NCBI GenBank assembly: GCA_963740525.1
Contig: CAVUEG010000008.1
Coordinates: forward strand, 66,854-130,853
From: CAVUEG01 sp963740525
GTDB taxonomy: Bacteria; Actinomycetota; Actinomycetes; Propionibacteriales; Nocardioidaceae
Length of the DNA stretch: 64,000 nucleotides
Reading direction: 5' to 3'
The notes under the pieces: model-generated
The model's database searches: none
Seen by the model: the letters and a program-made list of their open reading frames with translations, nothing else
What the model was told of the DNA's origin: nothing
Program-made: the position numbers and the translations under genes
Shown: one piece after another, positions 42,205 through 49,636 of the stretch
Layout: every line of letters begins with the position of its first letter
How positions within the stretch are numbered: the first letter of the stretch is position 1

Positions 42205-42590
42205 CGGGGCTCGTCGGGGACCGAGCGGACCCGGGTCAGGTCGCTGCGCAGCGCGGCGGCGCCGTGCAGGTACACGTGGGTTACGTCGGCGCGCGCCAGG
42301 TCGGTCTCGACGTGGGCCATCATCCGCACCACGCGCGGCATGGAGCCCTCGATCTCGAGCTCGCGGGCGCACAGCAGCGGGACGTCCCCGAAGCCGAGCC
42401 TGCGCGCCGCGTAGGCGGGGAACTCCGCGACCAGGTCTGAGGTGGCGGTGAAGATCACGCTGATGAAGTCGTCGACCCCGAGGCCGTTGGCGCTCATCAC
42501 GTCGAGCACCATCTCGGCCACCCGGTCGAGCATGTGCTCGCGGGTGTCCTCCTCGAGCTGGGTCGCCCCTCGCACGGCACGCACCGCCAC
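42201..42590 (-). CDS. aroH: chorismate mutase, AroH class
   Basis: Monofunctional AroH-type chorismate mutase of 129 residues, turning chorismate into prephenate. MAVRAVRGATQLEEDT, an active-site Arg in ELEIEGSMPRVVRMMAHV, and VYLHGAAALRSDL fit the trimeric Bacillus-type enzyme. Its product is the substrate of the next enzyme, TyrA, whose gene overlaps its stop. GTG start. Confidence 0.9.
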   Translation of the reverse strand: MAVRAVRGATQLEEDTREHMLDRVAEMVLDVMSANGLGVDDFISVIFTATSDLVAEFPAYAARRLGFGDVPLLCARELEIEGSMPRVVRMMAHVETDLARADVTHVYLHGAAALRSDLTRVRSVPDEPR

Positions 42591-42667
42591 GTCATCGCCT
42601 CCTCCGCCGCTCGCGACCGACCCTAGTGGGTGGACCTGACGAGGTACCGACGCCGTTCGGCCACCGG

Positions 42668-43404
42668 TCAGAGCGAGGCGGCGTCGAGCAGGGTGCCCAG
42701 CTCCTCGAGCGTGAGCTCGCGCAGCTCGCCCGAGCGGAGGCCGCGGAGCACCACGGGACCGATCGCGGTGCGCGTCAGCCGGACCACGGGGTGCCCGACC
42801 TGGTCCAGCATCCGGCGCACGATCCGGTTGCGGCCCTCGTGGATCACCAGCTCGACGATCGAGCGCTCCCTGCTCGTCGAGACCACCTTGAAGCCGGTCA
42901 CCTGCACCGGCCCGTCGTCGAGGGTGATCCCGGACAGCAGCCGTGGGCCCAGGGCCTTGTCGACCACGCCTTCGACCTCCGCGACGTAGGTCTTGTCCAC
43001 CTCGTACGACGGGTGCGCCATCCGGTGGGCGAAGTCGCCGTCGTTGGTGAGCAGGATCAGCCCCTCGGTGTCGGTGTCGAGACGACCGACGTGGAAGAGC
43101 CGCTCCGGGCGATCGGCGACGAGGTCGGCGAGGTTCCTGCGCCCTTCGGGGTCCGACATCGTCGAGACCACGCCACGCGGCTTGTTCACGACGAGATAGA
43201 CGTGGGCACTGATCGGGGCAGCCGGCGCCCCTGGACCCGGATCACGGCGACCCTGGGGTCGACCTTGGTGCCGAGGCGGGTGACCACCTCGCCGTCGACC
43301 TCCACCTCGCCGCCGAGCATCAGCTCCTCGCACTTGCGACGGCTCGCCACCCCTGACTGGGCGAGCAGCTTCTGCAGCCGGATCAGGCCGTCGTCGTCAC
43401 TCAC
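42668..43404 (-). pseudogene. RsuA/RluB-family 23S/16S pseudouridine synthase, frameshifted
   Basis: rRNA pseudouridine synthase with N-terminal S4 domain (LIRLQKLLAQSGVASRRKCEELML) and catalytic domain (YLVVNKPRGVVST, catalytic Asp in HVGRLDTDTEGLILLTNDG, IHEGRNRIVRRML). The two are in different frames: one base is missing near 43220-43240, between VAVIRV and ISAHVYLVVNKP. Most likely RluB, since the gene follows scpB as in other actinobacteria. Read through, ~245 residues. Sequence error is the simplest explanation. Confidence 0.85.
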
Positions 43405-44122
43405 CTGAGGTCCCGGCCCCCTGCGGCGCGACGGACTCGTCGGCCGCGAGCTCGGACTCCCCGAACCCGTCCGGGTCGATGTCGAGGTCGCCCATCTCGG
43501 GCAGGAAGGGCGCCAGCTCGGGGAGGTCGTCGAGCGAGCTGATGCCGATGCGCTCCAGGAAGTAGCTCGTCGTGCGATAGAGCAGGGCGCCGGTCTCGTG
43601 CTCGGTGCCGCACTCCTCGACCAGGCCGCGTGACACTAGCGTGCGCATCACCCCGTCGACGTTCACCCCGCGCACCGCCGACACCCGTGCCCGGTTGACC
43701 GGCTGCTTGTAGGCCACGACGGCCAGCGTCTCGAGGGCGGCCTGGGTCAGTCGCGCCTGCTGCCCGTCGAGCACGAACTTCTCCACGACCGCGGCATACT
43801 CCTCGCGGGTGTAGAAGCGCCACCCGCCGGCGACGTTGCGCAGCTCGAAGCCGCGACCCTGCTCGTCGTACTCCTGCGCGAGGGTGGCGAGCGCCGCAGA
43901 CACCTCGGTGACCGGGTAGCCCACGACGCTGGCCAGGGACACCTGGTCGAGCGGCTGGTCGGCGACCATCAGGATCGCCTCGAGTGCGGGCCGGAGTGCC
44001 GCGATCGGCACGGCCAGGGTCTCCGCGTCGGTGACCGAGTCGCCGTCGACGACCTCCCGTTCCGGCTCCGGCGCCGGCTCCGGCACCGCTGCCGCCTGCT
44101 CGGTCTGGTCCTGCTCGCTCAC
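43397..44122 (-). CDS. scpB: SMC-Scp complex subunit ScpB
   Basis: Kleisin-associated winged-helix protein of 241 residues that works with ScpA and SMC in chromosome condensation and segregation. The core is ALRPALEAILMVADQPLDQVSLASVVG, then the second wing domain LTQAALETLAVVAYKQPVNRARVSAVRGVNVDGVMRTLVSRGL; an acidic tail follows. Start overlaps the scpA stop by four bases and its end overlaps the pseudouridine synthase start. Confidence 0.95.
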   Translation of the reverse strand: MSEQDQTEQAAAVPEPAPEPEREVVDGDSVTDAETLAVPIAALRPALEAILMVADQPLDQVSLASVVGYPVTEVSAALATLAQEYDEQGRGFELRNVAGGWRFYTREEYAAVVEKFVLDGQQARLTQAALETLAVVAYKQPVNRARVSAVRGVNVDGVMRTLVSRGLVEECGTEHETGALLYRTTSYFLERIGISSLDDLPELAPFLPEMGDLDIDPDGFGESELAADESVAPQGAGTSGE

Positions 44123-45102
44123 GTCACGTCCTCGTCGGTCGTCTGATCGGTCTCGCCGGCGGCCCCGTCGCCGGAACCGTCGGCCTCCTCGGCTCCCTGG
44201 CCGGGGGTCTCCTGACCAGTGCTGTCCTGGTCGGGGGTGCCCTCGCCGGGCGGCGCGCCGTCGAACTCGTCGGTGATCTCGATCTCTCCCTCCTCGGCCC
44301 CGGTCCAGCGGACCGTCAGCTCACCCAGCGGTGTCATCTGGTCGAACGACACCGCCCCCTCGCGGAAAAGCTCGAGCAGGGCAAGGAAGCGGGCCACCTT
44401 GGTCAGGGTGTCCGGGGCATCCCCCGACAGTGCGCGGAACGTCATCGTCCCCTGTCGGCGCAGCCGGTCGACCATCACCATGGCCTGCTCCTTGACGCTC
44501 ACCGTGGGCGCGTGGATGTGCGCCAACGAGAGCTCGAAGACCGGCTTGGGCTCCATCGCCTTCGCGGCGAGCGCCGCGAACTCGTCGAGCCCGAGCCCGA
44601 TCAAGACGTCCGGGAGCAGGGTGGCGAACCTCTCCTCGAGGCCCACCGCACGGGGGTGCCGCCGCGACTCCCCTGCGATGCGCTTCTCGAGAACCGCCGC
44701 GACCAGCTTGAAGGCGCGGTACTGCAGGAGCCGCGCGAAGAGCAGGTCGCGGGCTTCCAGCAGCGCCAGGTCGTCCTCGTCCTCGACGTCACCCTGAGGC
44801 AGCAGTCGCGCGGCCTTGAGGTCGAGCAGCGTCGAGGCCACCAGCAGGAACGAGGTGGTCTGCTCGAGGTCCCAGATGGGACCTCCCGCTTTGATATGGG
44901 CGATGAACTCGTCCGTGACCCGCGAGAGCGCCACCTCGGTGATGTCCAGCTTGTGCTTGGCGATCAGGCTGAGCAGAAGGTCGAACGGCCCCTCGAAGTT
45001 GTCCAGGTGCAGAGCGAAGGCCGGTGTCTCCGCGGGAGCCGCGAGCTCACCGCCGGCACCGGCCACGTCTGCCTCGGGCACGACCCGCGTGGTCATGCCC
45101 AC
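44119..45102 (-). CDS. scpA: SMC-Scp complex kleisin subunit ScpA
   Basis: Kleisin of 327 residues from GTG 45102 (ATG 45096 two codons later is equally possible). The SMC-binding N-terminus is FEGPFDLLLSLIAKHKLDITEVALSRVTDEFIAHI; the C-terminal winged domain is TFRALSGDAPDTLTKVARFLALLELFREGAVSFDQ. A Glu/Asp/Gly-rich tail of ~50 residues follows. It closes SMC rings during chromosome segregation. It sits after a small ribbon-helix-helix gene and parA. Confidence 0.95.
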   Translation of the reverse strand: MGMTTRVVPEADVAGAGGELAAPAETPAFALHLDNFEGPFDLLLSLIAKHKLDITEVALSRVTDEFIAHIKAGGPIWDLEQTTSFLLVASTLLDLKAARLLPQGDVEDEDDLALLEARDLLFARLLQYRAFKLVAAVLEKRIAGESRRHPRAVGLEERFATLLPDVLIGLGLDEFAALAAKAMEPKPVFELSLAHIHAPTVSVKEQAMVMVDRLRRQGTMTFRALSGDAPDTLTKVARFLALLELFREGAVSFDQMTPLGELTVRWTGAEEGEIEITDEFDGAPPGEGTPDQDSTGQETPGQGAEEADGSGDGAAGETDQTTDEDVT

Positions 45103-45103
45103 G

Positions 45104-45481
45104 TCATCGCTGCGTCAGCCGCTGGACCAGGACGCTGTCCTCGCCGTTGAGCTCGAAGTCCGCCAGTGCGATCGCGACCGCCTCACGCACGAGTCGTCCG
45201 CGGTCCACGGCCAGCCCGTGGCTGCGCCGCAGTCCCAGCCGGGCGTGCTCGATGTCGACCAGCTCGTCGGCCGTCACGTAGACGGTCATCTTCTCGTCGT
45301 GACGCACCCGACCGCTCGGCTTCCGCGAAGCTGCGCCGAGTCCTTGGTCGACCGGGTCCTCCCGGTCTGCCGCCTGGGTCCCGCCGGAGACCTGTGTCGG
45401 AACCTGGCTCAGGCCCTGGGTCGGCTCGGAGTCAGGCTCGGCAGTGGGCCGGAACAGGTCGTCGGCGGAAGGCAGGCTCAC
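45104..45481 (-). CDS. small protein with ribbon-helix-helix-like C-terminus
   Basis: 125 residues from GTG 45481, overlapping the parA stop (GTGA). The N-terminal ~65 residues are disordered and polar. The C-terminal ~55, MTVYVTADELVDIEHARLGLRRSHGLAVDRGRLVREAVAIALADF, look like a strand followed by helices of the ribbon-helix-helix (CopG/MetJ) kind. A similar unassigned protein sits between parA and scpA in many actinobacteria. As partner of a ParA ATPase it may bind DNA as a ParB-like adaptor; that is a guess. Confidence 0.6.
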   Translation of the reverse strand: MSLPSADDLFRPTAEPDSEPTQGLSQVPTQVSGGTQAADREDPVDQGLGAASRKPSGRVRHDEKMTVYVTADELVDIEHARLGLRRSHGLAVDRGRLVREAVAIALADFELNGEDSVLVQRLTQR

Positions 45482-46626
45482 CCGTCGAGACAACGAGCCA
45501 GCACCTCCTTGGCCAGCTGGCGGTAGGCGTCGGCACCGGTCGAGGACGAAGCGTAGGTCGTGATCGGCTCCCCGGCCACGGTCGAGTCGGAGAACTTCAC
45601 CGTCCGCCGGATGACGGTGTGGAAGACGGTGTCGCCCCAGGCCTGGACGAGTCGCTCCATGACCTCGCGACCGTGCAGGGTGCGCCCGTCGTACATGGTG
45701 CCGAGCACGCCGTCGATCGTGAGCTTGGGGTTGAGCCGCTCCTTGACCTTGTCGATCGTGGTCTTGAGCAGGGCCACGCCGCGAAGCGCGAAGTACTCGC
45801 ACTCCAGGGGCACGATGACGCCGTCGGAGGCGGTGAGCGCGTTGACGGTGAGCAGCCCGAGGGACGGTTGGCAGTCGATGAGGATGACGTCGTACTCGTT
45901 GATGGCCGGCTGGAGCACGCGCTGCAGGGTCTGCTCACGGGCCACCTCGTGCACGAGCTGCACCTCGGCCGCCGAGAGGTCGATGTTGGAGGGGAGCAGG
46001 TCCATGCCCGGTACGCCGGTCGGGACGATGACGTCGTCGATGGTGACGTCACGCTGCATCAGCAGGTTGTAGACGGTCAGCTCGATCTCGTGCGGGCTCA
46101 GGCCCAGGCCGACCGACAGCGAGCCCTGGGGGTCGAAGTCGACCAGGAGCACCTTGCGGCCGAGCTCGGCGAGCGAGGCACCGAGGTTGATCGTCGTCGT
46201 GGTCTTGCCGACGCCCCCCTTCTGGTTGCACATCGCGATCACGCGAGCGTTGCCGTGGATCGAGATCGGACGCGGCTCGGGCAGGACCGGCATCGGCCGA
46301 CCGGTCGGTCCGAGCGGCAGCTGCTCGCGGAGCTCGGAGTCGGTCTCCGGCTCGGGCTGGGCGGCGGACCTGCTCGGGGCACCGAGGTCGAGCTCACGCT
46401 CGGCGATGGTGGTCCTGGGCCGCTCGAAGGGGATCGGGTCGCTCACGGACTTCTCGGCTCCAGGGGACGTTGACGGACCGGCTGCGGGACTGGCGGACGG
46501 ACTGGTTGTGGGACTCGGTGCGGGAGGTCGGTACAGCGGTGGCATCTCCGGAGCGGCTCCCCCGGGAACACCGTGCGTTCCAGATCCGCTCTGTCGCCCG
46601 GGGCCAAACGAGTCAACACCGCTCAT
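45478..46626 (-). CDS. parA: ParA-family chromosome partitioning ATPase
   Basis: 382 residues. Disordered Pro/Ser-rich N-terminal ~120, then a deviant Walker A CNQKGGVGKTTTTINLG, DFDPQGSLSVGLG and VILIDCQPSLGLLTVNAL. It is a second ParA/Soj-type ATPase distinct from the parA-parB pair usually found near oriC, and is conserved beside scpAB. ATG 46626 is preferred to 46668 because of gggagg seven bases upstream. An 18-bp perfect palindrome lies 37 bp upstream. Confidence 0.88.
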   Translation of the reverse strand: MSGVDSFGPGRQSGSGTHGVPGGAAPEMPPLYRPPAPSPTTSPSASPAAGPSTSPGAEKSVSDPIPFERPRTTIAERELDLGAPSRSAAQPEPETDSELREQLPLGPTGRPMPVLPEPRPISIHGNARVIAMCNQKGGVGKTTTTINLGASLAELGRKVLLVDFDPQGSLSVGLGLSPHEIELTVYNLLMQRDVTIDDVIVPTGVPGMDLLPSNIDLSAAEVQLVHEVAREQTLQRVLQPAINEYDVILIDCQPSLGLLTVNALTASDGVIVPLECEYFALRGVALLKTTIDKVKERLNPKLTIDGVLGTMYDGRTLHGREVMERLVQAWGDTVFHTVIRRTVKFSDSTVAGEPITTYASSSTGADAYRQLAKEVLARCLDG

Positions 46627-46872
46627 TGGTCTGTCCTCCCACCGCTTTGAATGTCGACTATGCGACACATCGATGTGTCGGGACGACGCGGGCGACTCTA
46701 GGCGTGCGCTCTCGCGCCTTACAAGGCGGATCGGGAAAGCCGTGGACAGACAGGCAAATCTGGGGACGGCGTGTGCACTCCCCCACGGCGCAGCCTCACA
46801 AGCACCGGCCGCCTGGGGACAACTCTGTGGACGGCCAACGGGATCTCGGAGCGCACGCAGGGATCGCCGGGG
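46627..46872. other. parA-xerD intergenic region, 246 bp
   Basis: Upstream of parA and downstream of xerD (both leftward). It contains the palindrome listed separately at 46663-46680. No protein gene or RNA is recognised in the rest. Confidence 0.4.
46663..46680. promoter_or_regulatory. 18-bp perfect palindrome upstream of parA
   Basis: cgacacatcgatgtgtcg, fully self-complementary, located 37 bp before the parA ATG. It does not match parS (tgtttcacgtgaaaca) or the actinobacterial LexA box. It abuts cATAGT, a possible -10, so it may be an operator of the parA-scpAB operon. No regulator can be named. Confidence 0.6.
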
Positions 46873-47787
46873 CTAGCCCTCCAAGGCCCGCGGATGGGCT
46901 GCGGCGTACACCTCGCGCAGGCTGTCCACGGTGACCAGCGTGTAGATCTGGGTCGTGGTCACCGAGGCGTGGCCGAGCAGCTCCTGGACCACCCGCACGT
47001 CGGCACCGCCGTCGAGGAGATGGGTGGCGAAGGAGTGTCGCAGCGTGTGCGGTGAGACCGCCGCGGTGACCCCTGCCCGGTCCGCGGCCCGCGCCAGCAC
47101 GGTCCACGCGCTCTGTCGCGACAGCCGGCCACCCCGGGCGTTGAGGAAGACCGCCGGCGTCCCCCGGCCCGCCGCGACGAGCTCCGGTCGCCCCCGGACC
47201 AGGTACGCCGTGATCGCGGCGCGGGCGTAGGACCCCACCGGCACGATGCGCTCCTTGCTGCCCTTGCCGCGCAGCAGCACCGTGCAGCCCTCGGAGTCGA
47301 GGTCCGAGAGGTCGTCGAGGTCGAGGCCGGTCGCCTCGGAGATCCGAGCCCCCGTGCCGTAGAGGAACTCGAGCAGTGCCCGGTCACGCAGCGACAAGGT
47401 GGTGCCGGCTGCACCTGCCGCCTCGAGGATCGCCTCGATCTGCGAGAGCGGGAGCGCCTTGGGCAGCCGCTTCGCGGGAGTGGGTGGTCGCACCGACGAG
47501 GCCGGGTCGCTGCTGGCGAGGCCGTCGCGCACCGCGAACTTGTGGAACCCGCGCACCGCCACGACGGTCCGGGCCGCCGACGTGGCACTGAGAGCCGGAT
47601 GGTCGGCATCACCCTCACGGAGCGCCATCAGGAAGCCCGACACGGTCTGCTCGGTAACCTCCCCGGGGTCGTCGATGCCCAGGCTGCCGAGGTAGCCCAG
47701 GTAGCGGCGCAGGTCGCGACGGTAGGACTTCATCGTGTTGTCCGCCAGACCGCGCTCGACCGAGAGGTGGTCGAGGTAGGTCCGCAC
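46873..47787 (-). CDS. xerD: tyrosine recombinase XerD
   Basis: 304 residues from GTG 47787 (start chosen for family length; the frame is open further up). N-terminal SAM-like core VRTYLDHLSVERGLADNTMKSYRRDLRRYLGYLG and C-terminal catalytic domain: Arg in YGTGARISEATGLDLDD, Lys in RGKGSKERIVPVG, HTLRHSFATHLLDGGADVRVVQELLGHASVTTTQIYT with the nucleophile Tyr. It resolves chromosome dimers at dif together with XerC. Its place between ald and parA is as in other actinobacteria, so it is a housekeeping recombinase, not a phage integrase. Confidence 0.93.
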   Translation of the reverse strand: MRTYLDHLSVERGLADNTMKSYRRDLRRYLGYLGSLGIDDPGEVTEQTVSGFLMALREGDADHPALSATSAARTVVAVRGFHKFAVRDGLASSDPASSVRPPTPAKRLPKALPLSQIEAILEAAGAAGTTLSLRDRALLEFLYGTGARISEATGLDLDDLSDLDSEGCTVLLRGKGSKERIVPVGSYARAAITAYLVRGRPELVAAGRGTPAVFLNARGGRLSRQSAWTVLARAADRAGVTAAVSPHTLRHSFATHLLDGGADVRVVQELLGHASVTTTQIYTLVTVDSLREVYAAAHPRALEG

Positions 47788-47810
47788 CGCCCTTTGCAGG
47801 GCGCCACCGC

Positions 47811-48924
47811 TCAGGCGAGGACCTCGTCCAACGCCGTGTGCGCCAGGCCGTGCGCCTCGGCGACGGGCGTGTAGGTCACGGCCCCGGCGTACGTGTTGAG
47901 ACCCAAGGCGAGTGAGTGGTCGTCGCGCAGTGCCTGCTTCCAGCCCTTCGATGCCAGTGCGACGGTGTAGGGCAGCGTCGCGTTGGTCAGGGCGTACGTC
48001 GAGGTGTTCGGCACCGCGCCGGGCATGTTCGCGACGCAGTAGAACGTCGAGTTGTGCACCGTGTACGTCGGGTCCGCGTGGGTCGTGGCGCGGGTGTCCT
48101 CGAAGCAGCCACCCTGGTCGACCGCGATGTCCACGAGCACCGAGCCCGGCTTCATCTCCGCCACCAGGTCGTTGGTCACCAGCTTGGGCGCCTTCGCCCC
48201 GGGGATGAGCACCGCGCCGATCACGAGGTCGGCCTCGAGCACCTGCTGGCGGATCGCGAGCTTGGAGGACGCCAGTCCGTGCACCCGGTTGTTGTAGCGC
48301 CAGAACGACAGCCGCAGCTTCTCGAGGTCCGTGTCGAGCAGCGTGACGTCGGCTCCCATGCCGAGGGCGATGTTCGCTGCGTTCTGCCCCGCGACACCGG
48401 CACCGATGACGACCACCTTGGCGTTGGCGACGCCCCGACTCCGCCGAGAAGCACCCCCGGCCGCCCTGGGCCTTCAGCAGGGCGTACGCGCCCACCTGCG
48501 GCGCCAGACAGCCGGCGACCTCGGACATCGGGTAGAGCAGCGGCAACGCGCCGGACGGCAGCTGGACCGTCTCGTAGGCGATCGCGGTGACCTTCCGCCT
48601 CATCAGCTCCTCGGTGAGGGGCTGGTCGGCGGCGAGGTGGAGGTAGGTGAAGAGGGTCTGGCCCTCCCGCATCCGGTGGTACTCCTCGGCGACCGGCTCC
48701 TTGACCTTGAGCACCATCTCAGAGGTGCCCCAGACCTCATCGGCGTCCGGGAGGATCTGGGCGCCGACGGCGCGGTAGTCGTCATCGCTGATCGACGATC
48801 CCACGCCGGCGTCGCGCTCGACGAACACCTCATGTCCGTGGGCGGTGAGCTCGTGCACGCCCAGGGGCGTGATCGCCACGCGGTACTCGTGGTTCTTGAC
48901 TTCCTTCGGTACGCCGACCTTCAC
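47811..48924 (-). pseudogene. ald: alanine dehydrogenase, frameshifted
   Basis: L-alanine dehydrogenase (NAD) of ~371 residues if read through: VKVGVPKEVKNHEYRVAITP, VKEPVAEEYHRMREGQTLFTYLHLA, then VVVIGAGVAGQNAANIALGMGADVTLLD and the C-terminal DIAVDQGGCFEDTRATTHADPTY. N- and C-terminal parts are out of frame by two bases: one G is missing at gccggggg (near 48448-48452) and one at gtcgggg (near 48431-48435), where RGVLLGGVGGVANAK should be encoded. Both lie in G runs, so sequence error is likely. GTG 48924 has ggaggag upstream. Confidence 0.9.
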
Positions 48925-48987
48925 GGCCGCTCCTCCCACTACGTGATCGTCGCCACATCGTCGGGACGACGCCGCGAGTGTATTCCC

Positions 48988-49580
48988 CTAGCCGTCTGCC
49001 ACGGAAAGCGCCCGGTGTGCGTACGCGAGCACGGCGATCTGGGTGGCCGCATCGGTGACGTGACTCGCCAGCACCGCCGCCTGGAGCTCGGCGAGCGGAA
49101 CCCACGCCACGGACATCTCCGCCTCCTCGTGAGCAGGCTCGAAGTCACCGCGGTCCGCCTCCCGCACGCTCGTGGCGAGGTAGATGTCGACCCGCTCGTC
49201 GCTGATCCCGGGGCTCGGCACCGAGGTCAGCAGGTGCTCCCAGTGGTCGGCCTCGAGCTGGGCCTCCTCCAGGAGCTCGCGGCGGGCAGTGACCTCCGGG
49301 TCCTCCCCCGCCTCGTCCCGCAGGCCGGCGGGCAGCTCGACGACCCGCGACTGCACGGGATGGCGGTACTGCCGCAGCACCAGGATCCGGTCCCGGTCGT
49401 CGACGGCGAGCACCACCACCGAGCCGGGGTGCTCGAGCACCAGCCGCTGGAACTGCGGGTCGGGCTTGCCGGGGGCGTGCACCGTGTCGGTCGAAGGGCC
49501 ACCACCCAGTCGTCCCGGTGCAGGTCGATGCTCGACGTCACCGGCCACGACTCGGCCTGGTCCCGGACTGTGTCGCTCAT
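48988..49580 (-). pseudogene. NUDIX hydrolase (ADP-ribose pyrophosphatase-like), frameshifted
   Basis: NUDIX hydrolase of about 197 residues if read through. NUDIX box present: GLRDEAGEDPEVTARRELLEEAQLEADHWE (G-x5-E-x7-REUxEE-type). The first 30 residues (MSDTVRDQAESWPVTSSIDLHRDDWVVALR) are in another frame; one base is missing near 49485-49500, in cttcgaccg. Its position beside pyrG and xerD matches the M. tuberculosis ADP-ribose pyrophosphatase Rv1700. A shorter intact reading from 49548 would lose that conserved N-terminus. Confidence 0.8.
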
Positions 49581-49636
49581 GGTCTCGACGCTACCGTGGG
49601 CGCCGTCACACTCACGTTCAAGGGGGAACGCTCCTG

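Noticed and set aside
46663..46680. parS site
   Set aside because: It does not match tgtttcacgtgaaaca, and parA-parB near oriC is elsewhere.
46873..47787. Tyrosine recombinase as a sign of a prophage or integrative element
   Set aside because: Sequence and position match housekeeping XerD beside ald and parA; no att repeats, phage or transfer genes are nearby.
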